A stretch of DNA of 64,000 nucleotides from Gammaproteobacteria bacterium (GTDB lineage Bacteria > Pseudomonadota > Gammaproteobacteria > GCA-001735895): NCBI GenBank assembly GCA_024225395.1, contig JAAEMR010000010.1, positions 1 to 64,000 on the forward strand. Reading direction: 5' to 3'. Shown here piece after piece: positions 18,549 to 28,525 of the stretch. The notes under the pieces were generated by a model. That model ran no database searches and had not been told where the DNA came from. It was given only the letters and a program-made list of their open reading frames with translations. The position numbers and the translations under genes are program-made. Each line of letters begins with the position of its first letter. Position 1 is the stretch's first letter.

Positions 18549-18620
18549 ACTAAAATTACACAGTTAGAAAACAATGCTGGGGATTATAACTTGTATCGAT
18601 AGTCGCATCTGTATTTATTT
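18549..18620 (-). promoter_or_regulatory. duplicated promoter region, copy 2 (upstream of nosD-like gene)
   Basis: The second copy of the 72-bp promoter sequence, with TATAAT at 18588-18583 on the minus strand and the same TATCGATAC palindromic core. The predicted start site near 18576 gives a leader of about 92 nt before ATG 18484. See the copy at 17125. Confidence 0.6.
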
Positions 18621-18711
18621 TTAGCAGGTTGGTGCTGGAAATGGCTGCTATTGATTTAACTGGTGACGTTTGGGTAGCGTCCCCTTTATTCCTTTATTCC
18701 TTTATCATTTC

Positions 18712-19120
18712 TTATTCATTCACTTCTTCAAAGCCATCAATCGAGGCAGGGACAACCTTCTGTTGTGATCTTGTAAATTGTGTTATTGCCTTAATAGATT
18801 CGGATTTAATGCCTGATGAAATGCTTTTATGTATCCACCACCCACCTGTTTCAACAGCTTCGGTTACGGCAATAATTGAAAAGTTATTTTGATTAGCCCA
18901 GTGTTTAGCTAAAGGTTCAGCAATAATGGCAACCTGTAGCCTGTAACCTATTGAGAAAGTTTGCCAAATGGCGTTGACTTGTTTTTCCACCATCATCATT
19001 AATTGAAACGCTAATATTTTCTGAAAATGAAACTGCTGGTGTTAATAATATAATGGAGATCAATAGCTTTAACATAAAACTGTCAGTGTCAGGTATATTC
19101 CTTGTCATTTGATAAACCAT
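18712..19120 (-). pseudogene. secreted protein gene, probably frameshifted
   Basis: One frame from 19120 begins with a convincing signal peptide (MLKLLISIILLTPAVSFS, ATG 19075) but stops at 18917. An overlapping frame (18999-18712) continues with coding-like sequence, including VAIIAEPLAKHWANQ and TEAVETGGWWIHKS, and ends at 18712. Joining the two needs one frameshift near 18990-19015. I do not recognise the family. It sits between the LysR gene and the nosD-like gene on the same strand. A plus-strand frame at 18629-18892 seems less coding-like. Confidence 0.45.
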
Positions 19121-19205
19121 ATATGCCCCTGTTGTGTTGACGTTTATTGAGGAACAAACTTAATGTATTTTGTAAGACACTCTGACTACTCTGACTGAGA
19201 ATTAA

Positions 19206-20165
19206 TCAGAGATTCAATTGCTGATTGAATGTAAGGTTAATGCCGGGTTGGTTTAAAAAGGCAGGGTCAATCATATCGATAAATGCCTGTGCTTGAGGGC
19301 TTAAAAATTTCCCCCGCCTTATGACAACACCATAAGAACGCTTAGGGATAAAGGCATCGAGGTTTTTTCGTGCTAATTGCTCTTCACCCGTGAGGCAAAC
19401 ATCAGTTACGATTGAGACTCCCAGGCCCAGTGCTACATATTTTTTTATAATTTCCCAACCTCCCGCTTCCATGGAGACTTTAAATTTCAATCCTGACTGA
19501 TTAAACACCCATTCAAGAAAACGCCAGGTTGCAAGATGGCGTGGAGGAAGTATCAAGCCATGTGGACAAATATCTTCCAGGGTAGTTTCATCTTTGTCAG
19601 CTAACGGGTGGTCTAGTGGAGTTATTAAGGTGTGGCTAAACCACAGTGACTGACGATAAATAATATCTTGCGGGATCTCCAGCATAGAACCGATCGCAAA
19701 ATCTGCTTCATTAGCCCGTAACATCGCCATCCCATCTCGCCCGGTAACATTGTGTAATTTAATTTGAATTCCCGGATAAGTATTGGCAAAGCGTTTAATA
19801 TATTTCGGCAGAATATACAAGGTGGTTGATTCTCCTGCAGCAATGTTTAATTCACCACTTTCAATGTTGCCAAAGTGAGCATTAAAACTTTCCTGCAGAT
19901 TTTCGATCCCATCCACTAATGGCAATGCTATCTGGTTCAGTACATCTCCCGCAGGTGTAAGAAGAACCCTGGGGCCACGACGCTCGAATAAAACCGTATT
20001 CATTTCCCGTTCTAGAGCCTGAATTTGCAGGGAAATGGTTGGCTGGCTTAAAAACAGGCTTTCTGCAGCCTTTGAAATACTGCCTAATTTTGCGGTTGCA
20101 CAAAAAGCTTTTAACTTTTTTATCCTGTTTTGCTTGTAATAGAACGGACCTTTACTTTTAGACAT
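19206..20165 (-). CDS. LysR-family transcriptional regulator
   Basis: 319 aa from ATG 20165; the longer frame from 20192 adds nine unlikely residues. The N-terminal helix-turn-helix has KLKAFCATAKLGSISKAAE and SQPTISLQIQALEREM, followed by a full LysR effector domain. It is divergent from rnfB with 114 bp between the start codons, a classic LysR arrangement. It may control the PFOR-Rnf operon, and perhaps the duplicated promoters on its other side. The intergenic DNA is very AT-rich with ATTGATCAATATTTATTGA, which could hold a T-N11-A site. Confidence 0.88.
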   Translation of the reverse strand: MSKSKGPFYYKQNRIKKLKAFCATAKLGSISKAAESLFLSQPTISLQIQALEREMNTVLFERRGPRVLLTPAGDVLNQIALPLVDGIENLQESFNAHFGNIESGELNIAAGESTTLYILPKYIKRFANTYPGIQIKLHNVTGRDGMAMLRANEADFAIGSMLEIPQDIIYRQSLWFSHTLITPLDHPLADKDETTLEDICPHGLILPPRHLATWRFLEWVFNQSGLKFKVSMEAGGWEIIKKYVALGLGVSIVTDVCLTGEEQLARKNLDAFIPKRSYGVVIRRGKFLSPQAQAFIDMIDPAFLNQPGINLTFNQQLNL

Positions 20166-20279
20166 ATTTTGAATAATTATTGAGAAACTCAATATAATAT
20201 ATTAAATATATTAAATTGATCAATATTTATTGACCCTGCATTCTGTGGCTTATTATCAAAACAGATTTGAAGTTTCCTG

Positions 20280-21158
20280 ATGGTTGAATTTGATCTATTG
20301 CAAACCCTGATTACGGTAGCTTTTATGTTTGGGCTGGGTTTTCTGCTGTCTATGGCACTAGTATTGGCAAACCGAAAACTATGGGTTTTTGAAGATCCAC
20401 GTATCGATGAAGTCGAAGAAATGCTGCCTAGTACTAATTGTGGGGCTTGTGGTACGGCCGGATGTAGACCATTTGCTGAAGCCTTAATTGCGGGTGATAT
20501 CAAACCTGCCAGTTGTACTGTCAATTCAACTGAAGCCACTGGTGATATTGCAAACTACCTGGGTGTTGATGCTGGTGATGTCGTTAAACGCGTTGCCAGA
20601 CTGGCCTGTGCCGGTGGTTCAAATGTGTCTAAAAACAAAGCCCACTATTCAGGAATGTCAACATGTCGTGCAGCTGCCCTGGTTAATGGTGGCCCTAAAA
20701 GTTGTAGCTGGGGTTGCATTGGACTGGAAGATTGCGCCAGGGTTTGTGATCAGGATGCCATTAAGATGGATCTGCATGGGTTGCCGGTTGTTGATCCGAG
20801 CAAATGTACGGCCTGCGATGATTGTGTTGATGTCTGTCCTAAAGATCTGTTCTCCCTGCAACCGGTCACTCAAAAACTATGGATAGCCTGTAAAAATCAG
20901 GTACATGGAGATGCTGCTGAAGCTGACTGTGAAGTTGCCTGTAATGCCTGTGAGCGCTGTGTAGTCGATTCTCCCGAGGGACTCATTGTTATGCAGGATA
21001 ATCTGGCGGTGATCAATTATGAAAAAAATCATCTTGCTTCTGCGGTTGCGGCTGAACGCTGTCCAACGGGTGCCATTGTCTGGCTGAATAATGAAATCCC
21101 GGTAAAAGGTATCAAAGCAAAACGAATTGTGCGAAAAGATGCACTTCCCATTCACTAA
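20280..21158 (+). CDS. rnfB: Rnf complex iron-sulphur subunit RnfB
   Basis: 292 aa. An N-terminal membrane anchor (about residues 9-30) precedes a cysteine cluster NCGACGTAGC with a distant fourth Cys (PASC), the RnfB-type [4Fe-4S] site. Further cysteine sets follow in SWGCIGLEDCARVC, KCTACDDCVDVCPKD and CNACERCVVDSPEG, the last group with a downstream CPTGAIVW. It receives electrons from ferredoxin and passes them to the membrane complex. Here it is the first gene of the operon, 17 bp before PFOR, not next to rnfA or rnfC as in enterobacteria. Confidence 0.9.
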   Translation: MVEFDLLQTLITVAFMFGLGFLLSMALVLANRKLWVFEDPRIDEVEEMLPSTNCGACGTAGCRPFAEALIAGDIKPASCTVNSTEATGDIANYLGVDAGDVVKRVARLACAGGSNVSKNKAHYSGMSTCRAAALVNGGPKSCSWGCIGLEDCARVCDQDAIKMDLHGLPVVDPSKCTACDDCVDVCPKDLFSLQPVTQKLWIACKNQVHGDAAEADCEVACNACERCVVDSPEGLIVMQDNLAVINYEKNHLASAVAAERCPTGAIVWLNNEIPVKGIKAKRIVRKDALPIH

Positions 21159-21175
21159 GGTTCTGGATCCTACTC

Positions 21176-24100
21176 ATGAATTTTCTTAAAAAAACACAAG
21201 CTACATTCAAATACCCCGGCATTCGCATGGCGATGGATGGCAATACAGCAGTAATTATGTGTGAACGGGAAGCTTCCGATGCAGCGGGTGCCTACCCGAT
21301 TACACCTTCTACACAAATGGGGGAGTACTGGGCCGAGGAAAAGGCGAAAGGGCATATCAATACATCAGATCGCTCATTGATATTTGTTGAACCTGAATCA
21401 GAACATGCCGCCGCCGCGGTCACAGCAGGAATGGCTATGACTGGACTCAGAGCCACTAACTTTTCATCTGCACAGGGTATTGCTTTTATGCACGAATCGC
21501 TCTACACCGCAGCAGGAAAACGGTTGCCTTATGTACTCAATATTGGTTGTCGGGCAATTACCAAGGCCAGTCTAAATGTTCACTGTGGTCATGATGATTT
21601 TCACTGTATAGACGATACCGGTTTCTTTCAGGTGTTCGCCCGTGATGCACAGGGAGCAGCTGACCTGAATTTAATTTCACGCAAGATTGCTGAACTCTCA
21701 TTAACTCCGGCAGCCGTTGCTCAGGATGGCTTTTTAACCACCCACCTGATTGAACCACTACAGGTTCCAGAGCGTGAATTAATTGCTGAGTTCCTGGGTA
21801 GACCTGATGATCAGATAGACTGTCCAACACCCGCTCAGAAAATGTTATACGGTGAAACCCGCCGGCGAATTCCTGCCATCTGGGATGTAGATAACCCATT
21901 ACAGTCTGGTGTAGTACAAAATCAGGATGCCTATATGCAGACACAGGCTGCACAGCGGCCCTATTTTTATCAGCATATAGCTGAAATTACCGAGCAGGTG
22001 ATGGATGAATACTACCAGCTGACTGGGCGTCAATATCACCGAATCTGCAGTTTTGATATTGAAACTGCTGATTACGTTATCGTCGGTATGGGATCCATGA
22101 TTGTGCAGGCTAAAGGTGTGGCCGATTACCTGAAAAAGACGCGTAAACTAAAAGTAGGCATTCTCGATGTGACTATGTTTCGTCCGTTCCCTGGTGATTT
22201 GATTGGAAAGTTGCTTAAAGGCAAAAAAGGTGTGGTTGTTTTAGAGCGTACCGATCAGCCTTTGGCGGAAGACTTGCCGCTGATGCGTGAGGTAAGAGCA
22301 TCTATTTCAAAATGTATGGAAAACGGCCAGTCTGAAAATTCTAAACCTTATGCTGAGTATGATACCTATAAATCTTTTAAAGATGCTCCACACCTGTACT
22401 CGGGTGCTTTCGGTATGGGTTCACGTGATTTACAACCCGAAGGGTTAATAGGTGCTATAGAGAATATGTTACCCGATGGAGATCAAAAACGATTTTTTTA
22501 CCTGGGTATAGATTTTGTACGTGAAGCGGCCAATCCGAAACAGGAAATTCATTTGCAGAAACTGCTCGAAGCATACCCGGATGTAGGCGATCTTTCAGTG
22601 CATGGTTCAGAAAATCCTAACCTGATGCCGGAAGGTTCAATGACAGTGCGTATGCATTCAGTAGGTGGGTGGGGGGCCATTACTACCGGGAAAAACCTGG
22701 TCATGACATTGTATGATTTACTTGGTTTTGAAATTAAAGCGAATCCCAAGTACGGCTCGGAGAAAAAAGGCCAGCCAACGACTTATTATCTGTCGGTAGC
22801 ACCAACACCAATTCCTCTTAACTGTGAATATCATTATGTGGATGTAGTGCTCAGTCCTGACCCCCATGTTTTTGGTCATTCCAATCCGCTGGCCGGGTTG
22901 AAACATGGAGGAACTTTAATAATTCAGTCTTCCTTACAAACTGAAGCTGAAGTCTGGGCCAGTTTTCCGCGCTGGATGCAGCAACAGGTAATCGAAAATG
23001 ATATTCATATTTTTTATATTGATGGTTTCAAAATAGCGAAAGAAGAAGCGTCTAACGTTGAGTTGCAGTTGAGAATGCAGGGTAATGCCTTTCAGGGAGC
23101 TTTCTTCGCCGGTTCACCGTTAATGGAAATGAATGGTCTGGATGAGAAAAAACTATTTTCATCTATTGAAGCGCAATTACAGGAAAAATTTGGAAGCAAG
23201 GGTAAATCGGTGGTAGAGGATAATCTGCGTATCGTGCGTCGTGGTTTTGATGAAATTCATCGACTGAATATTCGTGATATAGGTGCCAATGTCGTTGAGC
23301 AGGGTCAAAAAATTTCCAACCTGCCAGTTATGCTCAAACAGATACCTCAGGGTGAAGGTGCAATATCTGATGTGCACAGGTTCTGGGAGCAAACCGGTAG
23401 TTTCTATGCTCAGGGTAAGGGGGAAGATAATCTGGCTGACCCTTATCAGGCATTATCTCTGGTGCCTGCTTCCACCGGTGTTTTTCGTGATATGACTTCG
23501 ATACGTTTTGAATATCCCAAGTGGGTAGCTGAAAACTGTACGGCCTGTGGAGATTGTTACAGTATTTGTCCCGATAGTGCTATTCCTGGTCTGGTGAATA
23601 CCATCTCTGAAATTTTTGCCACGGTTATCGATAAAATTGAACTGGGTGGCATGCCTACCGTGTATTTGCGCAGGGAATCTCGACAGGTTGAAAAACGTTT
23701 ACGCCAACTGCTTAACGAGCAGGGTGATACAGCCAATGTCCGTGAAACACTGGATCGAGCTATTCTGGAAGTTGTTAAAGAATCGTCGACTGAAGGAGCA
23801 GCAAGAACCACGCTGGAAAAGGAATTTGCATTATTTCTGGATAAGCTTGGCACTTTTGAGTTTGCCGTCACCAAGCCGTACTGGAATATTAAAGAAAAGA
23901 AGAGCCCTAATTCCGGTGGCTTATTTTCCATTACGATCAATCCATTTACCTGTAAAGGCTGTATGGAATGTATCGATGTCTGTGAAGATGATGCCCTGTT
24001 GATAAAAGATCAGGATAACGCATCGATTGAGCGTATGCGTGATGACTGGAAGTTCTGGCTGGATTTGCCGACTACGCACGAAAGTTTCAGTCGTATCGAT

Positions 24101-26101
24101 GATATGGATGAAAAAATAGGCGCTTTGGAAACCATGCTGCTGGATAAAGACTCTTATAACTCGTTGAACTGTGGTGATGGTGCCTGCCTGGGTTGTGGTG
24201 AAAAAACCGTTATACATTTGTTTACCGGTACTGTGACCACATTAATGCAACCGCGTGTTAAACAGCAACTGGCTAAACTGGATGATCTGATCGCTAAACT
24301 GGAAAATCATATTCGACTCAAGCTGACTGCAGGAGTTGATCTGAGTAACTTGTCGGCTCTTAAAAATGCGGCACAAAATGGTGATGATGATCTGACGCTG
24401 GCTGGATTATCCGACAGTATTGACCCTGACCATGAGAACACGCTGGTTGATAAGGAATGGCTGAAAAATATCAGTAACATGCTGGATAAGTTACGTGATT
24501 TACACTGGCGTTATCGGGAAGGACCTACCAGAAATGGCCGTGCTGAGATGGGTATAGTAAATGCAACCGGTTGTACTTCGGTGTGGGGTTCGACTTATCC
24601 TTATAATCCTTATCCATTCCCGTGGACCAGTAATTTATTTCAGGATAGCCCGTCTATGGCGATGGGGTTGTTTGAAGGTCACATGGCAAAAATGGCTGAA
24701 GGTTTCAAGGTTATCCGCAAGGCAGAACTGGAACTGGCTGGAAAATATAACCCTGCTGAACATGATCTGTTTTTTAGTAAATTTAACTGGAATCAATTTA
24801 CTGATGAGGAGTTTGCGCTTTGCCCGCCGGTCGTGTCCATTGGTGGTGACGGTGCGATGTATGATATTGGATTCCAGAACCTGTCACGTGCGCTGGCCTC
24901 GGGCATGCCGGTTAAAGTGCTGGTGCTAGATACCCAGGTTTACTCCAATACTGGAGGACAAGCCTGTACTTCGGGATTTATTGGTCAGGTAGCGGATATG
25001 AGTCCGTATGGTAAAGACATGAAAGGTAAGGAAGAAGCGCGTAAGGAAATGGGTTTGATTGGAATAGCGCATCGTACTTCTTATATTTTACAGGGTTCAC
25101 CCAGTAACACGACACATTTGATCGAAGGCTTCATCGATGGACTGAACAGTCGCCGTCCAGCGATGTTCAATATTTACTCAAGCTGTCAGCCAGAACACGG
25201 CATTGCCGATGATGCAACTTATCGTCAGTCTAAGCTGGTTGTTGAATCACGCGGTTATCCATTATTGAAGTTTGATCCCGATGCAGGTGAAACACTGCAG
25301 GAATGCATAGATCTGGATGGCAACCCTGCGCTTTCTGATGACTGGCCTGAGTATACACTAAACTATGAAGACGAAAATGGTCAGCAAGGTAGCATGCAGC
25401 TGCCAGTCACCTTCGCAGACTTTGCTGCCAGTGAAGGCCGATTCCGTAAACATTTTCGTAAAGCTCCGGCAGAAATCTGGGGTGATGAAATGATTCCTTT
25501 TGATGAGTTTTTACAGATGGAGGAAGATGAGCGTGAAGATAATTATCCTTATATCTGGGGAGTCGATGATAAAAATCGTCTGATCAGAATATTATGCTCA
25601 CAGGAAATTGTTAATTCGGCACAGGAGCGTCTGCAGTACTGGCACCAGCTAAAAGGACTGGCAGGAGAAATGGATAAGGTAGATGTCAATGGTCTCATCG
25701 AGCAAACCAAGGCGGATATGGCATCTCGCCTGAGTTCGACGCTATTGTCACTATCTGCATCCGGTGAAACCAGTGTTTTAGCCCAGGCTGTTTCTACCGA
25801 TGGTCATTCAGTTTCACCTGCTGTTGCAGCTGGTGGCACTGCCAGTGCAGGTTTCGAACCTGTGTGGATAGAAACTCCTGAGTGCACTGCCTGTGATGAA
25901 TGCACCGATATTGCACCGGGTATTTTTGCCTATAATTCTGACAAGCTGGCAGAAGTCATTAATCCAACGGGGGGCAAATTTAAAGACGTAGTACGTGCTG
26001 CTGAAAAATGTACAGCAGGCTGTCTGCATCCGGGTACCCCCTGGGATATGAATGAAAAAGATGTGGAAAAACTGATCAAACGGGCTGAGAAATATCAGTA
26101 A
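21176..26101 (+). CDS. nifJ: pyruvate:ferredoxin (flavodoxin) oxidoreductase with extra C-terminal ferredoxin domain
   Basis: 1641 aa, about 450 longer than the usual NifJ-type enzyme. The N-terminal 2-oxoacid domain has AYPITPSTQMGEYWAE (about 39-54). Two cluster motifs follow, NCTACGDCYSICP (about 786) and FTCKGCMECIDVC (about 924), then CLGCGEK (about 1004). The thiamine-diphosphate site is GGDGAMYDIGFQN (about 1223), and SNTGGQACTSG follows. A charged helical stretch of ~115 residues interrupts the usual path between CLGCGEK and the substrate domain. The last ~75 residues form another ferredoxin-like domain with ECTACDECTDIAPGIF and KCTAGC. It converts pyruvate and CoA to acetyl-CoA, CO2 and reduced ferredoxin, or runs in reverse. 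Its place inside the rnf operon suggests direct coupling. Confidence 0.88.
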   Translation: MNFLKKTQATFKYPGIRMAMDGNTAVIMCEREASDAAGAYPITPSTQMGEYWAEEKAKGHINTSDRSLIFVEPESEHAAAAVTAGMAMTGLRATNFSSAQGIAFMHESLYTAAGKRLPYVLNIGCRAITKASLNVHCGHDDFHCIDDTGFFQVFARDAQGAADLNLISRKIAELSLTPAAVAQDGFLTTHLIEPLQVPERELIAEFLGRPDDQIDCPTPAQKMLYGETRRRIPAIWDVDNPLQSGVVQNQDAYMQTQAAQRPYFYQHIAEITEQVMDEYYQLTGRQYHRICSFDIETADYVIVGMGSMIVQAKGVADYLKKTRKLKVGILDVTMFRPFPGDLIGKLLKGKKGVVVLERTDQPLAEDLPLMREVRASISKCMENGQSENSKPYAEYDTYKSFKDAPHLYSGAFGMGSRDLQPEGLIGAIENMLPDGDQKRFFYLGIDFVREAANPKQEIHLQKLLEAYPDVGDLSVHGSENPNLMPEGSMTVRMHSVGGWGAITTGKNLVMTLYDLLGFEIKANPKYGSEKKGQPTTYYLSVAPTPIPLNCEYHYVDVVLSPDPHVFGHSNPLAGLKHGGTLIIQSSLQTEAEVWASFPRWMQQQVIENDIHIFYIDGFKIAKEEASNVELQLRMQGNAFQGAFFAGSPLMEMNGLDEKKLFSSIEAQLQEKFGSKGKSVVEDNLRIVRRGFDEIHRLNIRDIGANVVEQGQKISNLPVMLKQIPQGEGAISDVHRFWEQTGSFYAQGKGEDNLADPYQALSLVPASTGVFRDMTSIRFEYPKWVAENCTACGDCYSICPDSAIPGLVNTISEIFATVIDKIELGGMPTVYLRRESRQVEKRLRQLLNEQGDTANVRETLDRAILEVVKESSTEGAARTTLEKEFALFLDKLGTFEFAVTKPYWNIKEKKSPNSGGLFSITINPFTCKGCMECIDVCEDDALLIKDQDNASIERMRDDWKFWLDLPTTHESFSRIDDMDEKIGALETMLLDKDSYNSLNCGDGACLGCGEKTVIHLFTGTVTTLMQPRVKQQLAKLDDLIAKLENHIRLKLTAGVDLSNLSALKNAAQNGDDDLTLAGLSDSIDPDHENTLVDKEWLKNISNMLDKLRDLHWRYREGPTRNGRAEMGIVNATGCTSVWGSTYPYNPYPFPWTSNLFQDSPSMAMGLFEGHMAKMAEGFKVIRKAELELAGKYNPAEHDLFFSKFNWNQFTDEEFALCPPVVSIGGDGAMYDIGFQNLSRALASGMPVKVLVLDTQVYSNTGGQACTSGFIGQVADMSPYGKDMKGKEEARKEMGLIGIAHRTSYILQGSPSNTTHLIEGFIDGLNSRRPAMFNIYSSCQPEHGIADDATYRQSKLVVESRGYPLLKFDPDAGETLQECIDLDGNPALSDDWPEYTLNYEDENGQQGSMQLPVTFADFAASEGRFRKHFRKAPAEIWGDEMIPFDEFLQMEEDEREDNYPYIWGVDDKNRLIRILCSQEIVNSAQERLQYWHQLKGLAGEMDKVDVNGLIEQTKADMASRLSSTLLSLSASGETSVLAQAVSTDGHSVSPAVAAGGTASAGFEPVWIETPECTACDECTDIAPGIFAYNSDKLAEVINPTGGKFKDVVRAAEKCTAGCLHPGTPWDMNEKDVEKLIKRAEKYQ

Positions 26102-26144
26102 TGAATTTTTTCTTTATATTTTTTATTAATCAGGATGACTTGTG

Positions 26145-27485
26145 ATGGGATTCTTTTCGGCCATCACTAGAAGCTCGTTTTCGCATGGTTTACATCCTCC
26201 GTCGCATAAAGCGGAAACGGCGGGTATTCCGATAAAACGAATGCCTTTTGCACCATTATTGATTATTCCCCTGAGTCAGCATATTGGAGCGCCCTCACGT
26301 TGCATTGTGAATAAAGGTGACGAAGTGGTGCGAGGGCAACCCATTGCCGATGCAAGTGCTGCTTTATCAGTACCCATTCATGCTCCTGCTACCGGGAGAA
26401 TCAAGTCCATTGAGCAAGTGACAGGAGCTCGTGGCACTATGGAAACAGCTATTTTATTGCAGGTTTATGACGCATCGAGTCAGCAAGTGTTATGGCGGAA
26501 TCCTGTCGATCCCGCCAGTTTAAGCAGTGAGCAAATTTTACAGGCCATTCAGGATCTGGGGCTGGTTGGATTAGGCGGTGCAGCATTCCCGTCACACTTT
26601 AAGCAGAGAATTCCAGATGATAAAATGGTTGATACGCTGGTTATCAATGGCAGTGAGTGTGAACCCTATCTGACCTGTGACCACCGTATTATGCTGGAGC
26701 GTCCCGAGCATTTAATAGCAGGTATAAAGCTCGCCATGCGTGCTACAAAAACCAGGCGCGCCATCATTGGTATCGAAGATAACAAGATGGATGCCGTTAA
26801 TGTATTGCAAAAACACCTGCTAAATGAAGAGCATATTTCCGTGCAGGCGGTTAAAACAAAATACCCGCAGGGTTCTGAAAAAATGCTGATTAAATCACTG
26901 CTTAATCGTGAAGTACCAGCGGGTGGTATTCCACTCGATATTGGTGTTGTGGTGAATAATGTTCAAACGCTTAGCTCTCTTGGACAACTACTGCCAGTTG
27001 GTGAAGGGTTGATAGAAAGAGTCATTACCGTGACTGGGCCGGGTATAAAACATCCTGGCAATTACCGGGTACCTGTTGGAACGCCGATTGGCTTTATTCT
27101 GCAGCAGGTTGGATACAGCGGGGGAGTGAATGAATTCATTCTGGGTGGTCCGATGATGGGTCCTGCCGTTTCTTCGCTGGAGACGCCTATCACTAAAAGT
27201 TGTTCGGGGTTGCTGGTACTCAATGAACCGGGTATACAGGATGAAACCCGTATGATCTGGCCCTGTATAAAGTGCGGGCGTTGTGTCAGTGCTTGTCCCA
27301 TGCATCTCAATCCGGCCCAGTTAGGGCTGCTTGCCTCGGCAGCAGAGTATCAGCAAATGGCTGATGACTATAATTTAAACCACTGTTTTGAATGTGGATG
27401 TTGCTCCTATATTTGTCCATCAAATATTCCACTGGTGCAATATTTTCGCATAGCCAAAGCGATCAACCGGGAGTTGGCTGCATGA
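26145..27485 (+). CDS. rnfC: Rnf complex NADH-binding subunit RnfC
   Basis: 446 aa from ATG 26145 (AGGAT upstream; a GTG three bases earlier is possible). The N terminus has the family start FSHGLHPPSHK, then a lipoyl-like HIGAPSRCIVNKGDEVVRGQ. The nucleotide/FMN site is DLGLVGLGGAAFPSHFK and INGSECEPYLTCDHR, as in NuoF/RnfC proteins. Two [4Fe-4S] motifs close the protein: CIKCGRCVSACP and CFECGCCSYICP. It is the NADH site of the complex and overlaps rnfD by 4 bp (ATGA). Confidence 0.93.
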   Translation: MGFFSAITRSSFSHGLHPPSHKAETAGIPIKRMPFAPLLIIPLSQHIGAPSRCIVNKGDEVVRGQPIADASAALSVPIHAPATGRIKSIEQVTGARGTMETAILLQVYDASSQQVLWRNPVDPASLSSEQILQAIQDLGLVGLGGAAFPSHFKQRIPDDKMVDTLVINGSECEPYLTCDHRIMLERPEHLIAGIKLAMRATKTRRAIIGIEDNKMDAVNVLQKHLLNEEHISVQAVKTKYPQGSEKMLIKSLLNREVPAGGIPLDIGVVVNNVQTLSSLGQLLPVGEGLIERVITVTGPGIKHPGNYRVPVGTPIGFILQQVGYSGGVNEFILGGPMMGPAVSSLETPITKSCSGLLVLNEPGIQDETRMIWPCIKCGRCVSACPMHLNPAQLGLLASAAEYQQMADDYNLNHCFECGCCSYICPSNIPLVQYFRIAKAINRELAA

Positions 27486-28525
27486 GTAAAAAGCCACAGG
27501 TTGAATTAAGAACAACTCCACATCTGCATGCTCCGCAGGATGTTGTAGTAATCATGCGTAATGTTGTGTTTGCAATACTGCCAATAGCTGCCTGGTCAAT
27601 CTGGCTATTTGGTTTAAGCGCTCTTATGTTACTGGTGATAGTAACTGCTAGCTGCCTGATTACGGAAAGACTGTTTACGATGGCGAACGGACAGGTCAAT
27701 ACACTGGGTGACTGGTCAGCCATTATCACTGGCTTATTACTGGCGTTAACTTTACCACCGGCATTTCCTTTATGGATGGGAGTCGTTGCCGGATTCATAG
27801 CCATTTCGATGGGCAAGGTGATGTTCGGGGGGCTGGGCATGAATATTTTTAATCCTGCACTGGTGGGTCGGGCTTTTGTACAGGCTGCTTTTCCTGTGGC
27901 GATCACCAGCTGGACTCCCGCATTATTTGAAGAGCGCTTCAGCCAGTTTATTCCATCAACCTTTACCGCTCCATTCATGATTCCAGTAACACTTGATAAC
28001 TGGAATTTACAGTATGCTGTAGATGGTTTTACCGGAGCCACACCTTTGGGTTTACAAAAATTTGATGGTATTAGCACGCCTGTACTGGATTTGTTTGTGG
28101 GAAATTCTGCCGGCTCCAGTGGGGAAACTTCGGCATTGATTATTATGTGTTGCGGGTTGTATCTTGCTATAAGAAACATGCTGGACTGGCGAATCCCTTT
28201 TTATATAATGCTAGGCACGCTATTAACTGCTGGAGGGTTTTATTACATTAATCCTCAGCAGTATCCCGAACCTCTGTTTATGTTATTTTCCGGTGGTCTA
28301 ATGTTAGGAGCCTGGTTTATGGCTACTGATATGGTTGGTTCCCCGGTTACCCCTTTGGGGGTTGTTATCTACGGCTTATTTATTGGTTTTTTAACCGTAA
28401 TTATCCGGTTATTTGGCGGGCTGTCAGAAGGTGTTATGTATGCCATATTACTGGCAAATGCTGCGACACCTTTAATAGATCAATATACTACACCTAAAGT
28501 ATTTGGTCACAGGAAGCAGTCATGA
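27482..28525 (+). CDS. rnfD: Rnf complex membrane subunit RnfD
   Basis: 347 aa from ATG 27482, overlapping the rnfC stop (ATGA); the earlier start at 27392 lies inside rnfC and is rejected. It is a polytopic membrane protein with the covalent-FMN motif DGFTGATPLG, where the threonine carries FMN through a phosphoester bond in RnfD/NqrB. GMNIFNPALVGRAF is a family hallmark. It takes part in electron flow coupled to Na+ or H+ movement. Confidence 0.93.
   Translation: MSKKPQVELRTTPHLHAPQDVVVIMRNVVFAILPIAAWSIWLFGLSALMLLVIVTASCLITERLFTMANGQVNTLGDWSAIITGLLLALTLPPAFPLWMGVVAGFIAISMGKVMFGGLGMNIFNPALVGRAFVQAAFPVAITSWTPALFEERFSQFIPSTFTAPFMIPVTLDNWNLQYAVDGFTGATPLGLQKFDGISTPVLDLFVGNSAGSSGETSALIIMCCGLYLAIRNMLDWRIPFYIMLGTLLTAGGFYYINPQQYPEPLFMLFSGGLMLGAWFMATDMVGSPVTPLGVVIYGLFIGFLTVIIRLFGGLSEGVMYAILLANAATPLIDQYTTPKVFGHRKQS

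Noticed and set aside
18629-18892. Plus-strand ORF of 87 codons
   Set aside because: Overlaps the more coding-like minus-strand frame; poor start context and unlikely composition.
20193-20279. ATTGATCAATATTTATTGA as an FNR box before rnfB
   Set aside because: The second half-site does not match ATCAA at the required spacing.
27463-28179. Long antisense ORF (238 codons) opposite rnfD
   Set aside because: rnfD is well conserved in the other frame; the antisense frame has low-complexity composition typical of a shadow.
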